Source of the DNA: Sediminitomix flava
GTDB taxonomy: Bacteria; Bacteroidota; Bacteroidia; Cytophagales; Flammeovirgaceae
Length of the DNA: 64,000 bases
Reading direction: 5' to 3'
Assembly (NCBI RefSeq): GCF_003149185.1
Contig: NZ_QGDO01000004.1
Span: 104,976-168,975, forward strand
Shown: positions 8,236 to 16,474 of the stretch, one piece after another
How positions within the stretch are numbered: position 1 is the first letter of the stretch
How the letters are laid out: every line of letters begins with the position of its first letter
Translations under genes and position numbers: made by a program
Notes under the pieces: generated by a model
What the model saw: only the letters and a program-made list of their open reading frames with translations
What the model was told of the DNA's origin: nothing
The model's database searches: none

Positions 8236-10824
8236 TTAAAATGTTACTTCTGCTTGTTTTGCTGTTCTTTTGGAATGTACATATTTCCAAATACTCCCAA
8301 ATAGAACTATAGATAATACAAGCATAAAGATTAGGGTGTTATACCAAGGTTCTCGTACAACTTGATCCATGTTCCCACTTATAATCATACCTCCCCAAAA
8401 CATTGGGTTCATCCTCGCTACAGGATACGCTTCAATGTATTTCAACTTTGCAGCTCTAAGGGCCTCGTCCTTAGGGCTTCCTTTTTTAATCTGGTTATAA
8501 AATTCCTTCAGTATAAAAGTTGATGCTTGATCTTCAACTTTCCAAAGACTAGCTAATATTGACGGAGCTTTTGAATAAGCAAACGCTCTTTGCAAACTCA
8601 TGACCCCCTCTCCATCCATATAATTTCCAATACCCGTATAGCAAGCACTAAGAGAGATCAACTTATGATTAGAAAAATCTAATTCCTCTATTTCTTCAAA
8701 ACTTAATCCTGTTTTTTCACCTTCTGAGAAAAGATAAATTTCAGCCTCATTCGATGTATTATCAAAATTAGCATGAGTAGCAAAATGAAGGATATCAAAC
8801 TCGGAGTAAAGCTCTAAAATATTTTCTCGGGTAGCCTCTTCATCTATGATATATCTTTTAGAGATATTTTTAACTTCTTTTGAAGAAAATGGTAAGTCTT
8901 TAGATGCAAAAGGAGCTATACCAAGAATACTTAAGTCTTGATTCGGCGCTGTTATTGTCCCTTTTACTAGTAAATCATGATGTAAAGAAAAAGCATAACT
9001 TATAGCATGATCTTCTAGTAAATAATGCCTATTTCTCCCAACAGGTAAAACTTCTAATGGTATAGATGATAACTTATCATGTGAAGAAACTACAATACTC
9101 TCCTGATGCATTTTAAGAATATTCTGAGGTAAAAGAAGCATTCTTAACTGCTCTAATTTATCTATAAAGGAACGTTCTATAAAGAAGTCACTAGCTTGTA
9201 ATTGTTTACCTATACCATCTATCAATTTTAAATCTCGATTACTTAAATGGGTTATATGCAACTGAAATTTTTCATCACTAAGTGATACAATCAGTAATTT
9301 ATTTTTTAGTAAGTAATATGATAAGAAGCTTTTCCCTTTTTCAGTGTAATGCTTTTTAAAGTAAGAACGGATATCATTGGGAAGTAAAAGAGGGCTATCC
9401 CTTTGTTCCTTTTTTAATTGAAAGATATCATCTTGAGCTAAATACTCATCCACAGAAATTCGCTGTCCAGCTTTATTCCTCTTATATAAAATATATGATT
9501 TAGCATTTTCTGCTATTTCTAAAGCATACAATAAATAATCTTCTTTTTGAGTAGCAATAAAGCGAGTAGAAAAATAGTCTATGAGTTGGTCTTGTAAACT
9601 TTTTAGTGAAGCAAGATGCTGTAGTTGATCTTCATCATAATACTGCTTCGAAATAAACTTTTTTAGGTGTATATAAGACTGCCAATACAATTTATCTTTA
9701 TCTAACAACTCTGGGGCTTGTTCTGCTTTAGCAAAATAGTTATACATCAACTCACTATGTATTATACTATTCGTATCAGCTTTATTTTGTAAATACTGAT
9801 TTAAAACATCAAAAGACTTTGATAAAAAATCTTGATTTGTTTGATGTTTACTCTCTAAATGAAACTCCTCTAAACTTCTATAAATCCTACTTTGTAAAAC
9901 CAGATTCCGCTGAGCTTGGGCTTCCATCGATACCTTTACATTTTTCAAAGCTATCTCTAATACCTCGATTCCCTTATTTAAATAACCTAAAGCCTTATAA
10001 CAATAAGCTTGCTGCCAATATGCTCTTGCAATATAAAAATGGGTTAGAAGATACGTATCTTTATTAATGTCATCTATATATTTCTTTCTTGCTGATAGTG
10101 TAGTCTTTATATATTTTTCTAAAGTCTGAATAGCTAGGTTATAATTTCCATTTTTGATTTCAGCTAACGCTAAAAAGTAAAGATATTTATTTGAGTTTAT
10201 TCTACTTTTCTTATTTATATCAATCTTTTGTATTATTTCATTAGCTGCAGAAAAAGCATCTTTTGAGAGTAAAAAACCAATGTAATTTGAATAATCAATT
10301 TCATTAGCTGATAAACCTAAAGCATATAGCTGTATATTTTCACCTAGATGAAATTCCTGCTTTTGATAAAGATTATGAGCCAAGCCAGTTAGTGCTAAAG
10401 ATATGACCTTATCACTCTGTCCATTTTTTTTTGAAAATAAATATCTTTTATGATAATAAAATTCCGCAGAGTCTAAATTCCCAACTCTATTGTGATAATC
10501 ACCAAGTAAATCTAGTACTCTTGAATAAAATCTGGGGGACTCAATATTACCTTTTTCAAAATTTTTCATTGAAGCATGAGCTTCTGAATAACATTTGACA
10601 GGGTCTATCACATCCCTCAAGTATATATATGCTAAATAATATTGAGCATAAGCTTTAGTCGTAGCATCATTAGTAACTTCTGTTACCTTTTGCATATAAT
10701 TAGCTGAACTATTAAATTTTCTTTCCTTATAAGCCTCATGTCCAAGACTAAGTAAATCACTGTCTTTATGAGACTTAACAAAAGGCATAAAAAGGATTTG
10801 AAGAAAAATAAATAAATAAATCAT
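8236..10824 (-). CDS. TPR-CHAT domain protein (caspase-like protease family), membrane-anchored
   Basis: This 862-residue protein begins with a hydrophobic signal segment (residues 2-15). Many helical TPR-like repeats follow to about residue 470, then a C-terminal CHAT domain at about 560-820. The caspase-type dyad is intact: His684 in ILHFATHANFDN and Cys728 in ISLSACYTGIG, 44 residues apart. The GEGVMSLQRAFAYSKAPSILASLWKVED block typical of CHAT follows. A final membrane helix (LIFMLVLSIVLFGSIW, about 828-845) precedes a short basic tail. CHAT proteins act as proteases in bacterial signalling and defence, for example Craspase and gasdermin-linked systems. Here the partner is probably the sigma-factor group next door. 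The target is unknown. Confidence 0.9.
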   Translation of the reverse strand: MIYLFIFLQILFMPFVKSHKDSDLLSLGHEAYKERKFNSSANYMQKVTEVTNDATTKAYAQYYLAYIYLRDVIDPVKCYSEAHASMKNFEKGNIESPRFYSRVLDLLGDYHNRVGNLDSAEFYYHKRYLFSKKNGQSDKVISLALTGLAHNLYQKQEFHLGENIQLYALGLSANEIDYSNYIGFLLSKDAFSAANEIIQKIDINKKSRINSNKYLYFLALAEIKNGNYNLAIQTLEKYIKTTLSARKKYIDDINKDTYLLTHFYIARAYWQQAYCYKALGYLNKGIEVLEIALKNVKVSMEAQAQRNLVLQSRIYRSLEEFHLESKHQTNQDFLSKSFDVLNQYLQNKADTNSIIHSELMYNYFAKAEQAPELLDKDKLYWQSYIHLKKFISKQYYDEDQLQHLASLKSLQDQLIDYFSTRFIATQKEDYLLYALEIAENAKSYILYKRNKAGQRISVDEYLAQDDIFQLKKEQRDSPLLLPNDIRSYFKKHYTEKGKSFLSYYLLKNKLLIVSLSDEKFQLHITHLSNRDLKLIDGIGKQLQASDFFIERSFIDKLEQLRMLLLPQNILKMHQESIVVSSHDKLSSIPLEVLPVGRNRHYLLEDHAISYAFSLHHDLLVKGTITAPNQDLSILGIAPFASKDLPFSSKEVKNISKRYIIDEEATRENILELYSEFDILHFATHANFDNTSNEAEIYLFSEGEKTGLSFEEIEELDFSNHKLISLSACYTGIGNYMDGEGVMSLQRAFAYSKAPSILASLWKVEDQASTFILKEFYNQIKKGSPKDEALRAAKLKYIEAYPVARMNPMFWGGMIISGNMDQVVREPWYNTLIFMLVLSIVLFGSIWKYVHSKRTAKQAEVTF

Positions 10825-10917
10825 AAAAAAAATGATTCGACTGATTACAAATAAAGGCTTTCATTGTCTAAGATAACAAAAGAAAAAAATACAAAACTAA
10901 AATTTAAAAATACAAAC

Positions 10918-11115
10918 ATGAGAAAGCTAATTGCCATCATCGCTTTATTCAGTTTATGTTTATTTTTTCATAGTTGTAATGAAGAAACTGAAATTGCTCC
11001 TATGCAAAATACAACAAATGAAAATCAAATTGCAGCAGACTCTGTAAATTTTATGATGATACAGTCAGCTAGTTATACAGATCCCAATGAAGAGGGTGAA
11101 AGTGAAGAAAATTAA
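10918..11115 (+). CDS. Very small predicted lipoprotein
   Basis: The ATG at 10918 gives 65 residues: a lipoprotein signal peptide (MRKLIAIIALFSLCLFFHSC) with the lipobox cysteine at residue 20, then an acidic tail rich in Asn, Glu and Ser ending EEGESEEN. A TTG 54 bases upstream is in frame but would add a basic extension before the signal. It is divergent from the CHAT gene by about 90 bp, so the two may share a control region. I do not recognise a family. It could be a ligand or substrate of the CHAT protein, but that is only a guess from position. Confidence 0.65.
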   Translation: MRKLIAIIALFSLCLFFHSCNEETEIAPMQNTTNENQIAADSVNFMMIQSASYTDPNEEGESEEN

Positions 11116-11322
11116 GCTTTTTCAAAAACTATATCCCCAATAATAGGTCAATAAACAAGACCAAATATTCTGCATAATATCGAAATAGGTTTCAATTTTA
11201 CAGTATCACATCCTATTTCTTGATTACACAAATCATTTATCTGTAGTCTTTTATAAAGATCTAGAGAATCTAAATGATAGTATATATTCTTAGTTTAACG
11301 TAACCCCGTTAGTGTAAACTCT

Positions 11323-11371
11323 TTGGGTCGGAGGGATTATAGCCCCACCCTCCCCCAATTGAGTTTTTTAA
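11323..11371 (+). terminator. Strong GC-rich stem-loop with T-run: terminator or 3' end of a small RNA
   Basis: TTGGG (11323-11327) and CCCAA (11354-11358) form an outer stem. GGAGGG (11330-11335) and CCCTCC (11348-11353) form an inner stem, joined by a 2-nt bulge, around a 12-nt loop. A TTTTTT run follows at 11365-11370. It lies more than 200 bp after the small lipoprotein gene in otherwise AT-rich DNA, with further C- and G-rich blocks just upstream (from about 11303). It may therefore end a separate small RNA rather than the lipoprotein mRNA. Confidence 0.55.
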
Positions 11372-11409
11372 TTCATTTGCAACTAGGGTGAATAATCAAG
11401 AGAAAACTG

Positions 11410-11796
11410 ATGAGAGTGATGACTAAACATGACATAAGACAACTTAACGTTCATATGAACATAGAAAGTAATAACTATAAGTTAGTGAGTAATACTAATG
11501 AAATAGTTATTGGAAAGCCTCTTGTCATGATTTTAAATCTGCTTCAAGAAGGTAAATCCATCAATGAGATCGCTCACATTTTACAGTATACATTTCCATC
11601 AGTTTCAATAATTGAGCTAGAACATATGATCAAATGCGTTTTAGATCAATTAGAACAAAGGCTCTGCCTTAAAGAAAAGAAGAGTCAAATCATTTTAGGT
11701 ACTTCATGGGTTCATGATTTTGGAGAAAGAATATTGATTCAAATTCACTCATCAATTAAACAGCTGAGCAAGATTTGGAAATATATGATTCTATAA
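11410..11796 (+). CDS. PqqD-like small protein (orphan)
   Basis: This 128-residue protein has a middle (residues 15-95) that follows the PqqD pattern: a short strand pair with SNTNEIVIGKPLVMILNLLQEGKSINEIA, then a winged-helix-like part ending IIELEHMIKCVLDQLEQRLCL. PqqD-type proteins bind the leader of ribosomally made peptides and hand them to a modifying enzyme. No radical SAM enzyme, precursor peptide or exporter is recognisable nearby, so this is either an orphan or a relative with another role. The C-terminal 30 residues are extra. A second ATG at 11419 is an equally possible start. Confidence 0.55.
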   Translation: MRVMTKHDIRQLNVHMNIESNNYKLVSNTNEIVIGKPLVMILNLLQEGKSINEIAHILQYTFPSVSIIELEHMIKCVLDQLEQRLCLKEKKSQIILGTSWVHDFGERILIQIHSSIKQLSKIWKYMIL

Positions 11797-11830
11797 CACT
11801 ACTCAGAACCTTACATAATCACAACAAAAC

Positions 11831-11865
11831 AAAAGACATAGGTAGTTTTTACCTATGCCTTTTTA
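11831..11865. terminator. Bidirectional terminator between convergent genes
   Basis: CATAGGTA (11837-11844) and TACCTATG (11850-11857) enclose a 5-nt loop, flanked by A-rich and T-rich runs so it can act on both strands. It separates the PqqD-like gene from the convergent GntR operon. Confidence 0.85.
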
Positions 11866-11871
11866 GTTTAT

Positions 11872-12231
11872 CTAGCTTTGGAATAATTGGAACTGTTGTT
11901 TCAAATCTTCCCAATCAATTTGTAGTAACTCCATATTTTTGAAAAATGATGGAACTTCATTCATCAAAAACACTTTTCTTCTAACATCTAACACTTTGCT
12001 ATAAGCATCTGCAGAAATGAAATAACCAATACCTCTTTTATTGTATATAATTCCCTGATCTTGAAGATAAGTATAGGTTCTCATAGCAGTGTTTGGATTC
12101 ACCTCTAACTCTACTGCTAACTGACGCACAGAGGGAATACGTTCTCCTTCTTTCCATATCTTTTTCAAGATATTCTCAATCAGAAGATCGGCTATTTGTA
12201 AGTAGATTGACTTTTTACTATTAAACTCCAT
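11872..12231 (-). CDS. GntR-family transcriptional regulator, YtrA subfamily
   Basis: In this 119-residue protein, residues 5-75 form the GntR winged helix-turn-helix: SIYLQIADLLIENILKKIWKEGERIPSVRQLAVELEVNPNTAMRTYTYLQDQGIIYNKRGIGYFIS matches the family closely. The short tail of about 45 residues, without a large effector domain, marks the YtrA type. These regulators normally repress the ABC transporter operon they belong to. It is the last gene of a three-gene operon with an ATPase and a permease, 6 bp from the permease stop region. A dyad at 13909-13930 upstream of the operon is its probable operator. Confidence 0.92.
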   Translation of the reverse strand: MEFNSKKSIYLQIADLLIENILKKIWKEGERIPSVRQLAVELEVNPNTAMRTYTYLQDQGIIYNKRGIGYFISADAYSKVLDVRRKVFLMNEVPSFFKNMELLQIDWEDLKQQFQLFQS

Positions 12232-12237
12232 AAGCGA

Positions 12238-13047
12238 TTAGGCTTCTATTGTTTTAAATCTTCGATACCCCATAGCCCAAAAGAATACAGTAGCTATATA
12301 CATTAGAGCTGTTAAAATATTCTCAAAAGCGGCTTTGTCCACTTCATTTTGAAGATTCAGAACTCCTCCTGGTAACTGAGTATTTGTTCTAGTAATCATT
12401 TCTCCATTTTGCATAACTGTAACGCTGCTTTCAGATTGAATTAATCCTGTAACAATGTCCATTGCATCCAATGTAAACATTGTTATTATTGAAACAAGAC
12501 CTAATACAAACAAGAATAATAATGATTTGATCAATGGATTTTTCTGAAAAATAGCTCCTCCGAAAAAGAAGAATCCATGAATAAATACTGTAGTCAATAG
12601 AAGTTCAGAAGTCCAACCTCCAAGACTTAATAAGGAAAATGCACCTAGATTGAAAACTGCCCATATTCCTTGTCCTAACAAACTAACCACAAAATGTAAT
12701 GTGATCACAAAGACAATAAACCCGATCAGTGACTTGAACCAGTGTACAAAAAACTTCTCTTCTAGTGAGCTTGGAATGGTCATGTAATGTAAAACCTTCG
12801 TCGATTCGTTGAGATGTCCATAAGCTCTAACTCCCACGATTGCTGCGCCTATCGTAAGTACCGTACTTAAAATACTTCTATGAAAATCAGTATCTACACC
12901 GTCATTTGAGAAAATACTACTGAGCAATGCTAAACTGATTACTGCAATAATATAAGTTGCAGCAGTGTACATTAATTTTTTCTTACTAACTATCCATTCA
13001 TACATGAATAGATTTTTTAATCTAAGAATTGATATAGCTTGGTTCAT
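12238..13047 (-). CDS. ABC transporter permease-like membrane protein
   Basis: This 269-residue protein has about six hydrophobic helices (for example TYIIAVISLALLSSIF and FIVFVITLHFVVSLLGQGIW) and no enzyme motif. It lies 5 bp after the ABC ATPase gene and 6 bp before the GntR regulator. It is therefore the membrane part of a YtrA-type exporter, commonly induced by cell-envelope-active compounds in other phyla. The substrate is unknown. Its assignment rests mainly on membrane topology and operon position. Confidence 0.75.
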   Translation of the reverse strand: MNQAISILRLKNLFMYEWIVSKKKLMYTAATYIIAVISLALLSSIFSNDGVDTDFHRSILSTVLTIGAAIVGVRAYGHLNESTKVLHYMTIPSSLEEKFFVHWFKSLIGFIVFVITLHFVVSLLGQGIWAVFNLGAFSLLSLGGWTSELLLTTVFIHGFFFFGGAIFQKNPLIKSLLFLFVLGLVSIITMFTLDAMDIVTGLIQSESSVTVMQNGEMITRTNTQLPGGVLNLQNEVDKAAFENILTALMYIATVFFWAMGYRRFKTIEA

Positions 13048-13052
13048 GATTT

Positions 13053-13892
13053 CTAGCTTAGGGTTTCAAATACTTCTTCAAACTTCTGTGGTTCACTCGT
13101 AACTCCATTAAAGAGTAATTCAAGATTTATATTCGAATTTACTCCCTCTTCATTCAAGCCTATGACGTAATCATTACCTATAGCAGTTTCATAATAAAGA
13201 GGGTTGTTCACGCTCATTTCTTGCTGTCTTGTGAATACCAACTTGTCTGTGATTTGCTCACAACTTTGGTTGAAAACTACTCTTCCTTGATCAACAATAA
13301 TGATAGGATCAATTAAGCTTTCTAAGTCTCTTACTTGGTGTGTTGAAATGATGAAGATGCGTTCTTCACTTGCATTTGAGGCTATAATTTTTCTGAATTG
13401 ACTTTTTGATGGAATATCCAAACCATTGGTAGGTTCATCCATCAATACAATTTTACAGTTTGTAGCTAAAGCAAAAGCAATTAAAACCTTCTTCTTTTGT
13501 CCGTAAGAAAGCTCTTTCAGATGTCCTGCCCAATCTACTTTAAATTCTGTGAGACAGTCTCTGAATTGTTTGGGATTATAATTTGGGTAAAAAGGAGCTA
13601 GTGCCTTCTCATAATCAGTGATAGACAAATCAGGCAAATAAAACTCTTCAGCAAGCAAAAATATGTCTTGAAGTACCTCTGGATTTCTCTCTTTACTTTC
13701 ATAGCCGAAAACTTTACAACTTCCTTCTTTCGGAAATTTTAGTCCCATGATAATCTTAAAAAGAGTCGATTTACCAGCTCCATTCTGACCTAAGAGTCCA
13801 TATATATTTCCAGATACAAGTTTTAGATCAAGCTGATCATACAGTTTTTTATTTCTCTTATAACCAAAAGAGAGTTTATTTATTTCTATCAT
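13053..13892 (-). CDS. ABC transporter ATP-binding protein
   Basis: In this 279-residue protein, Walker A is GLLGQNGAGKST (about residues 33-44). The signature is a slightly degenerate LSYGQKKKV in place of LSGGQ. Walker B is CKIVLMDEPTNGLD, followed by the switch histidine in IISTHQVRDLE. It powers the exporter whose membrane subunit is the next gene, and it is the first gene of the operon with permease and GntR regulator. The last 70 residues are an extra, poorly conserved region. The family is certain; the cargo is unknown. Confidence 0.93.
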   Translation of the reverse strand: MIEINKLSFGYKRNKKLYDQLDLKLVSGNIYGLLGQNGAGKSTLFKIIMGLKFPKEGSCKVFGYESKERNPEVLQDIFLLAEEFYLPDLSITDYEKALAPFYPNYNPKQFRDCLTEFKVDWAGHLKELSYGQKKKVLIAFALATNCKIVLMDEPTNGLDIPSKSQFRKIIASNASEERIFIISTHQVRDLESLIDPIIIVDQGRVVFNQSCEQITDKLVFTRQQEMSVNNPLYYETAIGNDYVIGLNEEGVNSNINLELLFNGVTSEPQKFEEVFETLS

Positions 13893-13908
13893 AAAAAGTA
13901 CTGATTTA

Positions 13909-13930
13909 GTGTTCTAGCATATTAGTACAC
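13909..13930. promoter_or_regulatory. Candidate operator for the GntR/YtrA-type regulator
   Basis: An 8-bp inverted repeat with 7 of 8 matches, GTGTTCTA and TAGTACAC, is separated by 6 bp and lies 17 bp before the ABC ATPase start. GntR proteins bind dyads of this size, and YtrA-type regulators repress their own operon. The site matches what autoregulation would need. The assignment is inference. Confidence 0.55.
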
Positions 13931-13983
13931 GTAAGCTAAAAAATTTTGTTCTAAAAATTCATGTTTGAATTCAAAAAAAAATA

Positions 13984-14685
13984 TCAAGTAGTCAAAATCT
14001 GTTTCCCTTCCCATGTCCCTTCAACTTTAAACGGATAGAATCTTGTAAACATTTCTTCCTTATACCATTTCAAAGTTCTAGTTTTCTTTATCGCACTTTT
14101 ATGTCCATTATGAGAGTAAGCAAAGGATTTCATTACCTCTTCATTTTCCCAAAGACTAAAAGTCGCAATCTGAAAAATAGGAATTTCAGCGACTCCTTTA
14201 CTGAACAATAAACCTTCATAAGTTTGAAGTTGCTTTTGAGAACTTGGCACTGATGACCAAAAATGAAATAAAAGGGAAGGCTTTATTGTAGCTCTCGTAA
14301 GAACTGCTATCGGGATATTTTGAGTATCCACTTTTTCACTAGAAATAAAAGGGTTTTCTCCATTCCAAACACCTTTAGTTAGAATGGTTTTCATATACAA
14401 TGTACAAGTCTCAATGGTATGAATTTTATATAATTCAATCAATTCTGAGGATTCAAAAAAATGGACTGCATCTTTCTCAGAAGTCCAAGTTTGCAGTAAA
14501 CTATAAACAGACCAATCGGGCAAAGGATTAAAACCTAAGCCTGCACCACTCCCCATCAACTTATACGATGTTTGACCCTTTATTTTTTTCAGATATTGAT
14601 GAGCATCTTGCATCATTTTAAATGCCCAAAATTTAGATTTTAAACTATCATATTTGAAGAAGGAAATTGTAGTAATTGGTTGCAT
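13984..14685 (-). CDS. Spheroidene monooxygenase-like (CrtA family) protein
   Basis: This 233-residue protein shows the family marks: KLMGSGAGLGFNPLPDWSVYSLL near residue 40, a repeated dimeric alpha-beta barrel pattern (a second half begins near IPIAVLTRATIKPS), and a C-terminal KKTRTLKWYKEEMFTRFYPF. CrtA oxidises acyclic carotenoids in purple bacteria, and homologues in Bacteroidota are common but mostly uncharacterised. No other carotenoid gene lies in the window, so a true carotenoid role is unproven. Next to it, also on the minus strand, is an FMN-binding oxidase-like gene, but 117 bp apart. Confidence 0.72.
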   Translation of the reverse strand: MQPITTISFFKYDSLKSKFWAFKMMQDAHQYLKKIKGQTSYKLMGSGAGLGFNPLPDWSVYSLLQTWTSEKDAVHFFESSELIELYKIHTIETCTLYMKTILTKGVWNGENPFISSEKVDTQNIPIAVLTRATIKPSLLFHFWSSVPSSQKQLQTYEGLLFSKGVAEIPIFQIATFSLWENEEVMKSFAYSHNGHKSAIKKTRTLKWYKEEMFTRFYPFKVEGTWEGKQILTT

Positions 14686-14802
14686 AAAAGAATGAAGTAA
14701 GTACGTTTTAGCTAGTAAATACAGCTATTGAGATATTTTTTAGGCTCAGCTATATTTTACTTTCAAACACTCATTTCTTGAGCTTGGTTCTTGTAAGTCT
14801 AA

Positions 14803-15345
14803 CTAAGGTACAAGTCTTGTCTTTATCCATTTATCACCTTTCTTCTGATATAAAAATCTTTGGTGTTCAGCTCTGTCTAATTGAAGGATATCTAACTCTG
14901 AAGCGTGTAAAAGAATTAAAGAAAAGTGTAATTTTTCACCAAACTTCAAATCTGAAGACAAAGGTGAGCTAGGAGAAAGTAAACTTTGATAATCTGAAAC
15001 AGACGGAGCCTGTTTTGCTCTTTCTAATTGTTCATGATAAAATATAGAATCAGTGCCTATCAATTCTGCTTTTGCTCTTATCCGTATTTGCAGTTGCTTT
15101 TTGGAATGATAAAATAGCACTGAAACATTCGGGTGTTTTTTCAACTGCTCAACTTTAGGACTTCTAGAATCTGTAAAAAAATAAATAGAGAAATCATCTT
15201 TTATTCCTCTTTTGACAACTGTTCTTAGTTCTGGGAAATTTTGATCTGAATTATAACTTCCTAAAGTAAAAAATCGGAAAGGATGCTTACGATCAGCATT
15301 ACTTCGTGCTAATTCTTGTTTCGCTTCTTCAAAAAGATTCATCAT
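14803..15345 (-). CDS. Pyridoxamine 5'-phosphate oxidase-like FMN-binding protein
   Basis: This 180-residue protein has the split-barrel fold of PNPOx-like proteins: FRFFTLGSYNSDQNFPELRTVVKRG (strand pair with the conserved R-T-V-V), DFSIYFFTDSRSPKVEQLKKHPNVSVLFYHSKKQLQIRIRAKAEL, and a tail with HQRFLYQKKGDKW. It resembles the Alr4036 type rather than PdxH proper, which has a longer C-terminal active-site motif. Likely a flavin-dependent oxidoreductase or FMN-binding protein of unknown substrate. Confidence 0.75.
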   Translation of the reverse strand: MMNLFEEAKQELARSNADRKHPFRFFTLGSYNSDQNFPELRTVVKRGIKDDFSIYFFTDSRSPKVEQLKKHPNVSVLFYHSKKQLQIRIRAKAELIGTDSIFYHEQLERAKQAPSVSDYQSLLSPSSPLSSDLKFGEKLHFSLILLHASELDILQLDRAEHQRFLYQKKGDKWIKTRLVP

Positions 15346-15475
15346 AAAATGAGCAAATAGAAATTTAGATTTGAATAATTAAAAGAACTACAACTGAATT
15401 GTTTAATCCTCTATCAATTCCTTTCATGAAGAAATTAATTTGGATAACCTTATAAATCATGATTAGGATTTAGAA

Positions 15476-16414
15476 ATGACTTTAAAAAAAGCCCTCTATT
15501 TTGCCTTTACTTGCTTTCTCATAATATTCGGTACAATTTCAGTGAAAGCTCAAAAAGAAGAGTTAACCGAAGCTCAACTTGAAGCTTTAGCTAGAGCAAT
15601 GGACAACCCTCTAACACAAGTCTGGAGTCTAGCATTTCAGAACAATACGGTTTGGGTGAATAACAATGTAAATGATGATACCCAATCTGCTAATCTTTTT
15701 AGTTTTCAGCCTATTCTTCCTATGCCTTTGGGTGAAGATTATTTATTCTTTGTTCGTCCTGTTTTCAATCTAATCACATTACCTAAATTTGACATAGATC
15801 AACCCGATTTCTTTGATGGGCATGATACAGGTTTTGGGGATATTATTTTAGGAGCAGGTTTTGGTCCCAAGAAATCTGAAGGATTATTATGGGGATTGGG
15901 AGCTTCTTTTATTTTTCCTACTGCAAGTTCTTCCTCTTTTGGTTCTGGAAAATGGCAATTAGGTCCTGCCGGAATTCTATTCTACATCAAGAAAAAGTTT
16001 CTCGTTGGTACTTTAGCGCAGCAATGGTGGTCTGTAGGCGGAGATAGTGATAGACCACGAACTAACCATGCGAGTTTCCTTTGTTTTTTTGTTTATAATC
16101 TCCCCAATCAGTGGCAACTACGCTACAACCCTAATATTGTAGCCGATTGGACAGCAGATGATGGTAAAGTCTTTTTCCCAATTGGATTAGGAGTTGGAAA
16201 AATGACAAAACTTGGAAAGGTACCAATTAAGTTAATGCTTGAAGGACAATATGGTGCTGTCAAACCTAATTTATTAGCACCTTTTCAAACCTTACCCATT
16301 CCAGGTGCTCCAGGTATAGACGCAGGAATTGATTGGCTTTTGAGATTTCAAATCAACTTCGTTATTCCTAGTCCATTCGGTGATATTGGAAAAATCTTGA
16401 AAATGCACGAATAA
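15476..16414 (+). CDS. Predicted outer-membrane beta-barrel protein
   Basis: This 312-residue protein starts with a cleavable signal peptide (MTLKKALYFAFTCFLIIFGTISVKAQ). The rest alternates polar and aromatic residues in barrel-like strands (for example GLLWGLGASFIFPTAS, WQLRYNPNIVADW) and ends with a membrane-type strand region. Related Bacteroidota proteins are usually annotated as transporter or neuromedin U-like, with no proven function. It is a single gene closed by a terminator. Function unknown; location in the outer membrane is inferred from the signal and strand pattern. Confidence 0.65.
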   Translation: MTLKKALYFAFTCFLIIFGTISVKAQKEELTEAQLEALARAMDNPLTQVWSLAFQNNTVWVNNNVNDDTQSANLFSFQPILPMPLGEDYLFFVRPVFNLITLPKFDIDQPDFFDGHDTGFGDIILGAGFGPKKSEGLLWGLGASFIFPTASSSSFGSGKWQLGPAGILFYIKKKFLVGTLAQQWWSVGGDSDRPRTNHASFLCFFVYNLPNQWQLRYNPNIVADWTADDGKVFFPIGLGVGKMTKLGKVPIKLMLEGQYGAVKPNLLAPFQTLPIPGAPGIDAGIDWLLRFQINFVIPSPFGDIGKILKMHE

Positions 16415-16417
16415 AAA

Positions 16418-16452
16418 AATAGGGTAAAAAGTATATAACTCTTTACCCTATT
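16418..16452. terminator. Bidirectional terminator between convergent genes
   Basis: AATAGGGTAAA and TTTACCCTATT form a perfect 11-bp stem around a 13-nt loop, with A-runs to the left. It serves both the barrel protein gene and the convergent HAD gene. Confidence 0.85.
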
Positions 16453-16474
16453 CAAATTCACTAATGTGAACAAT

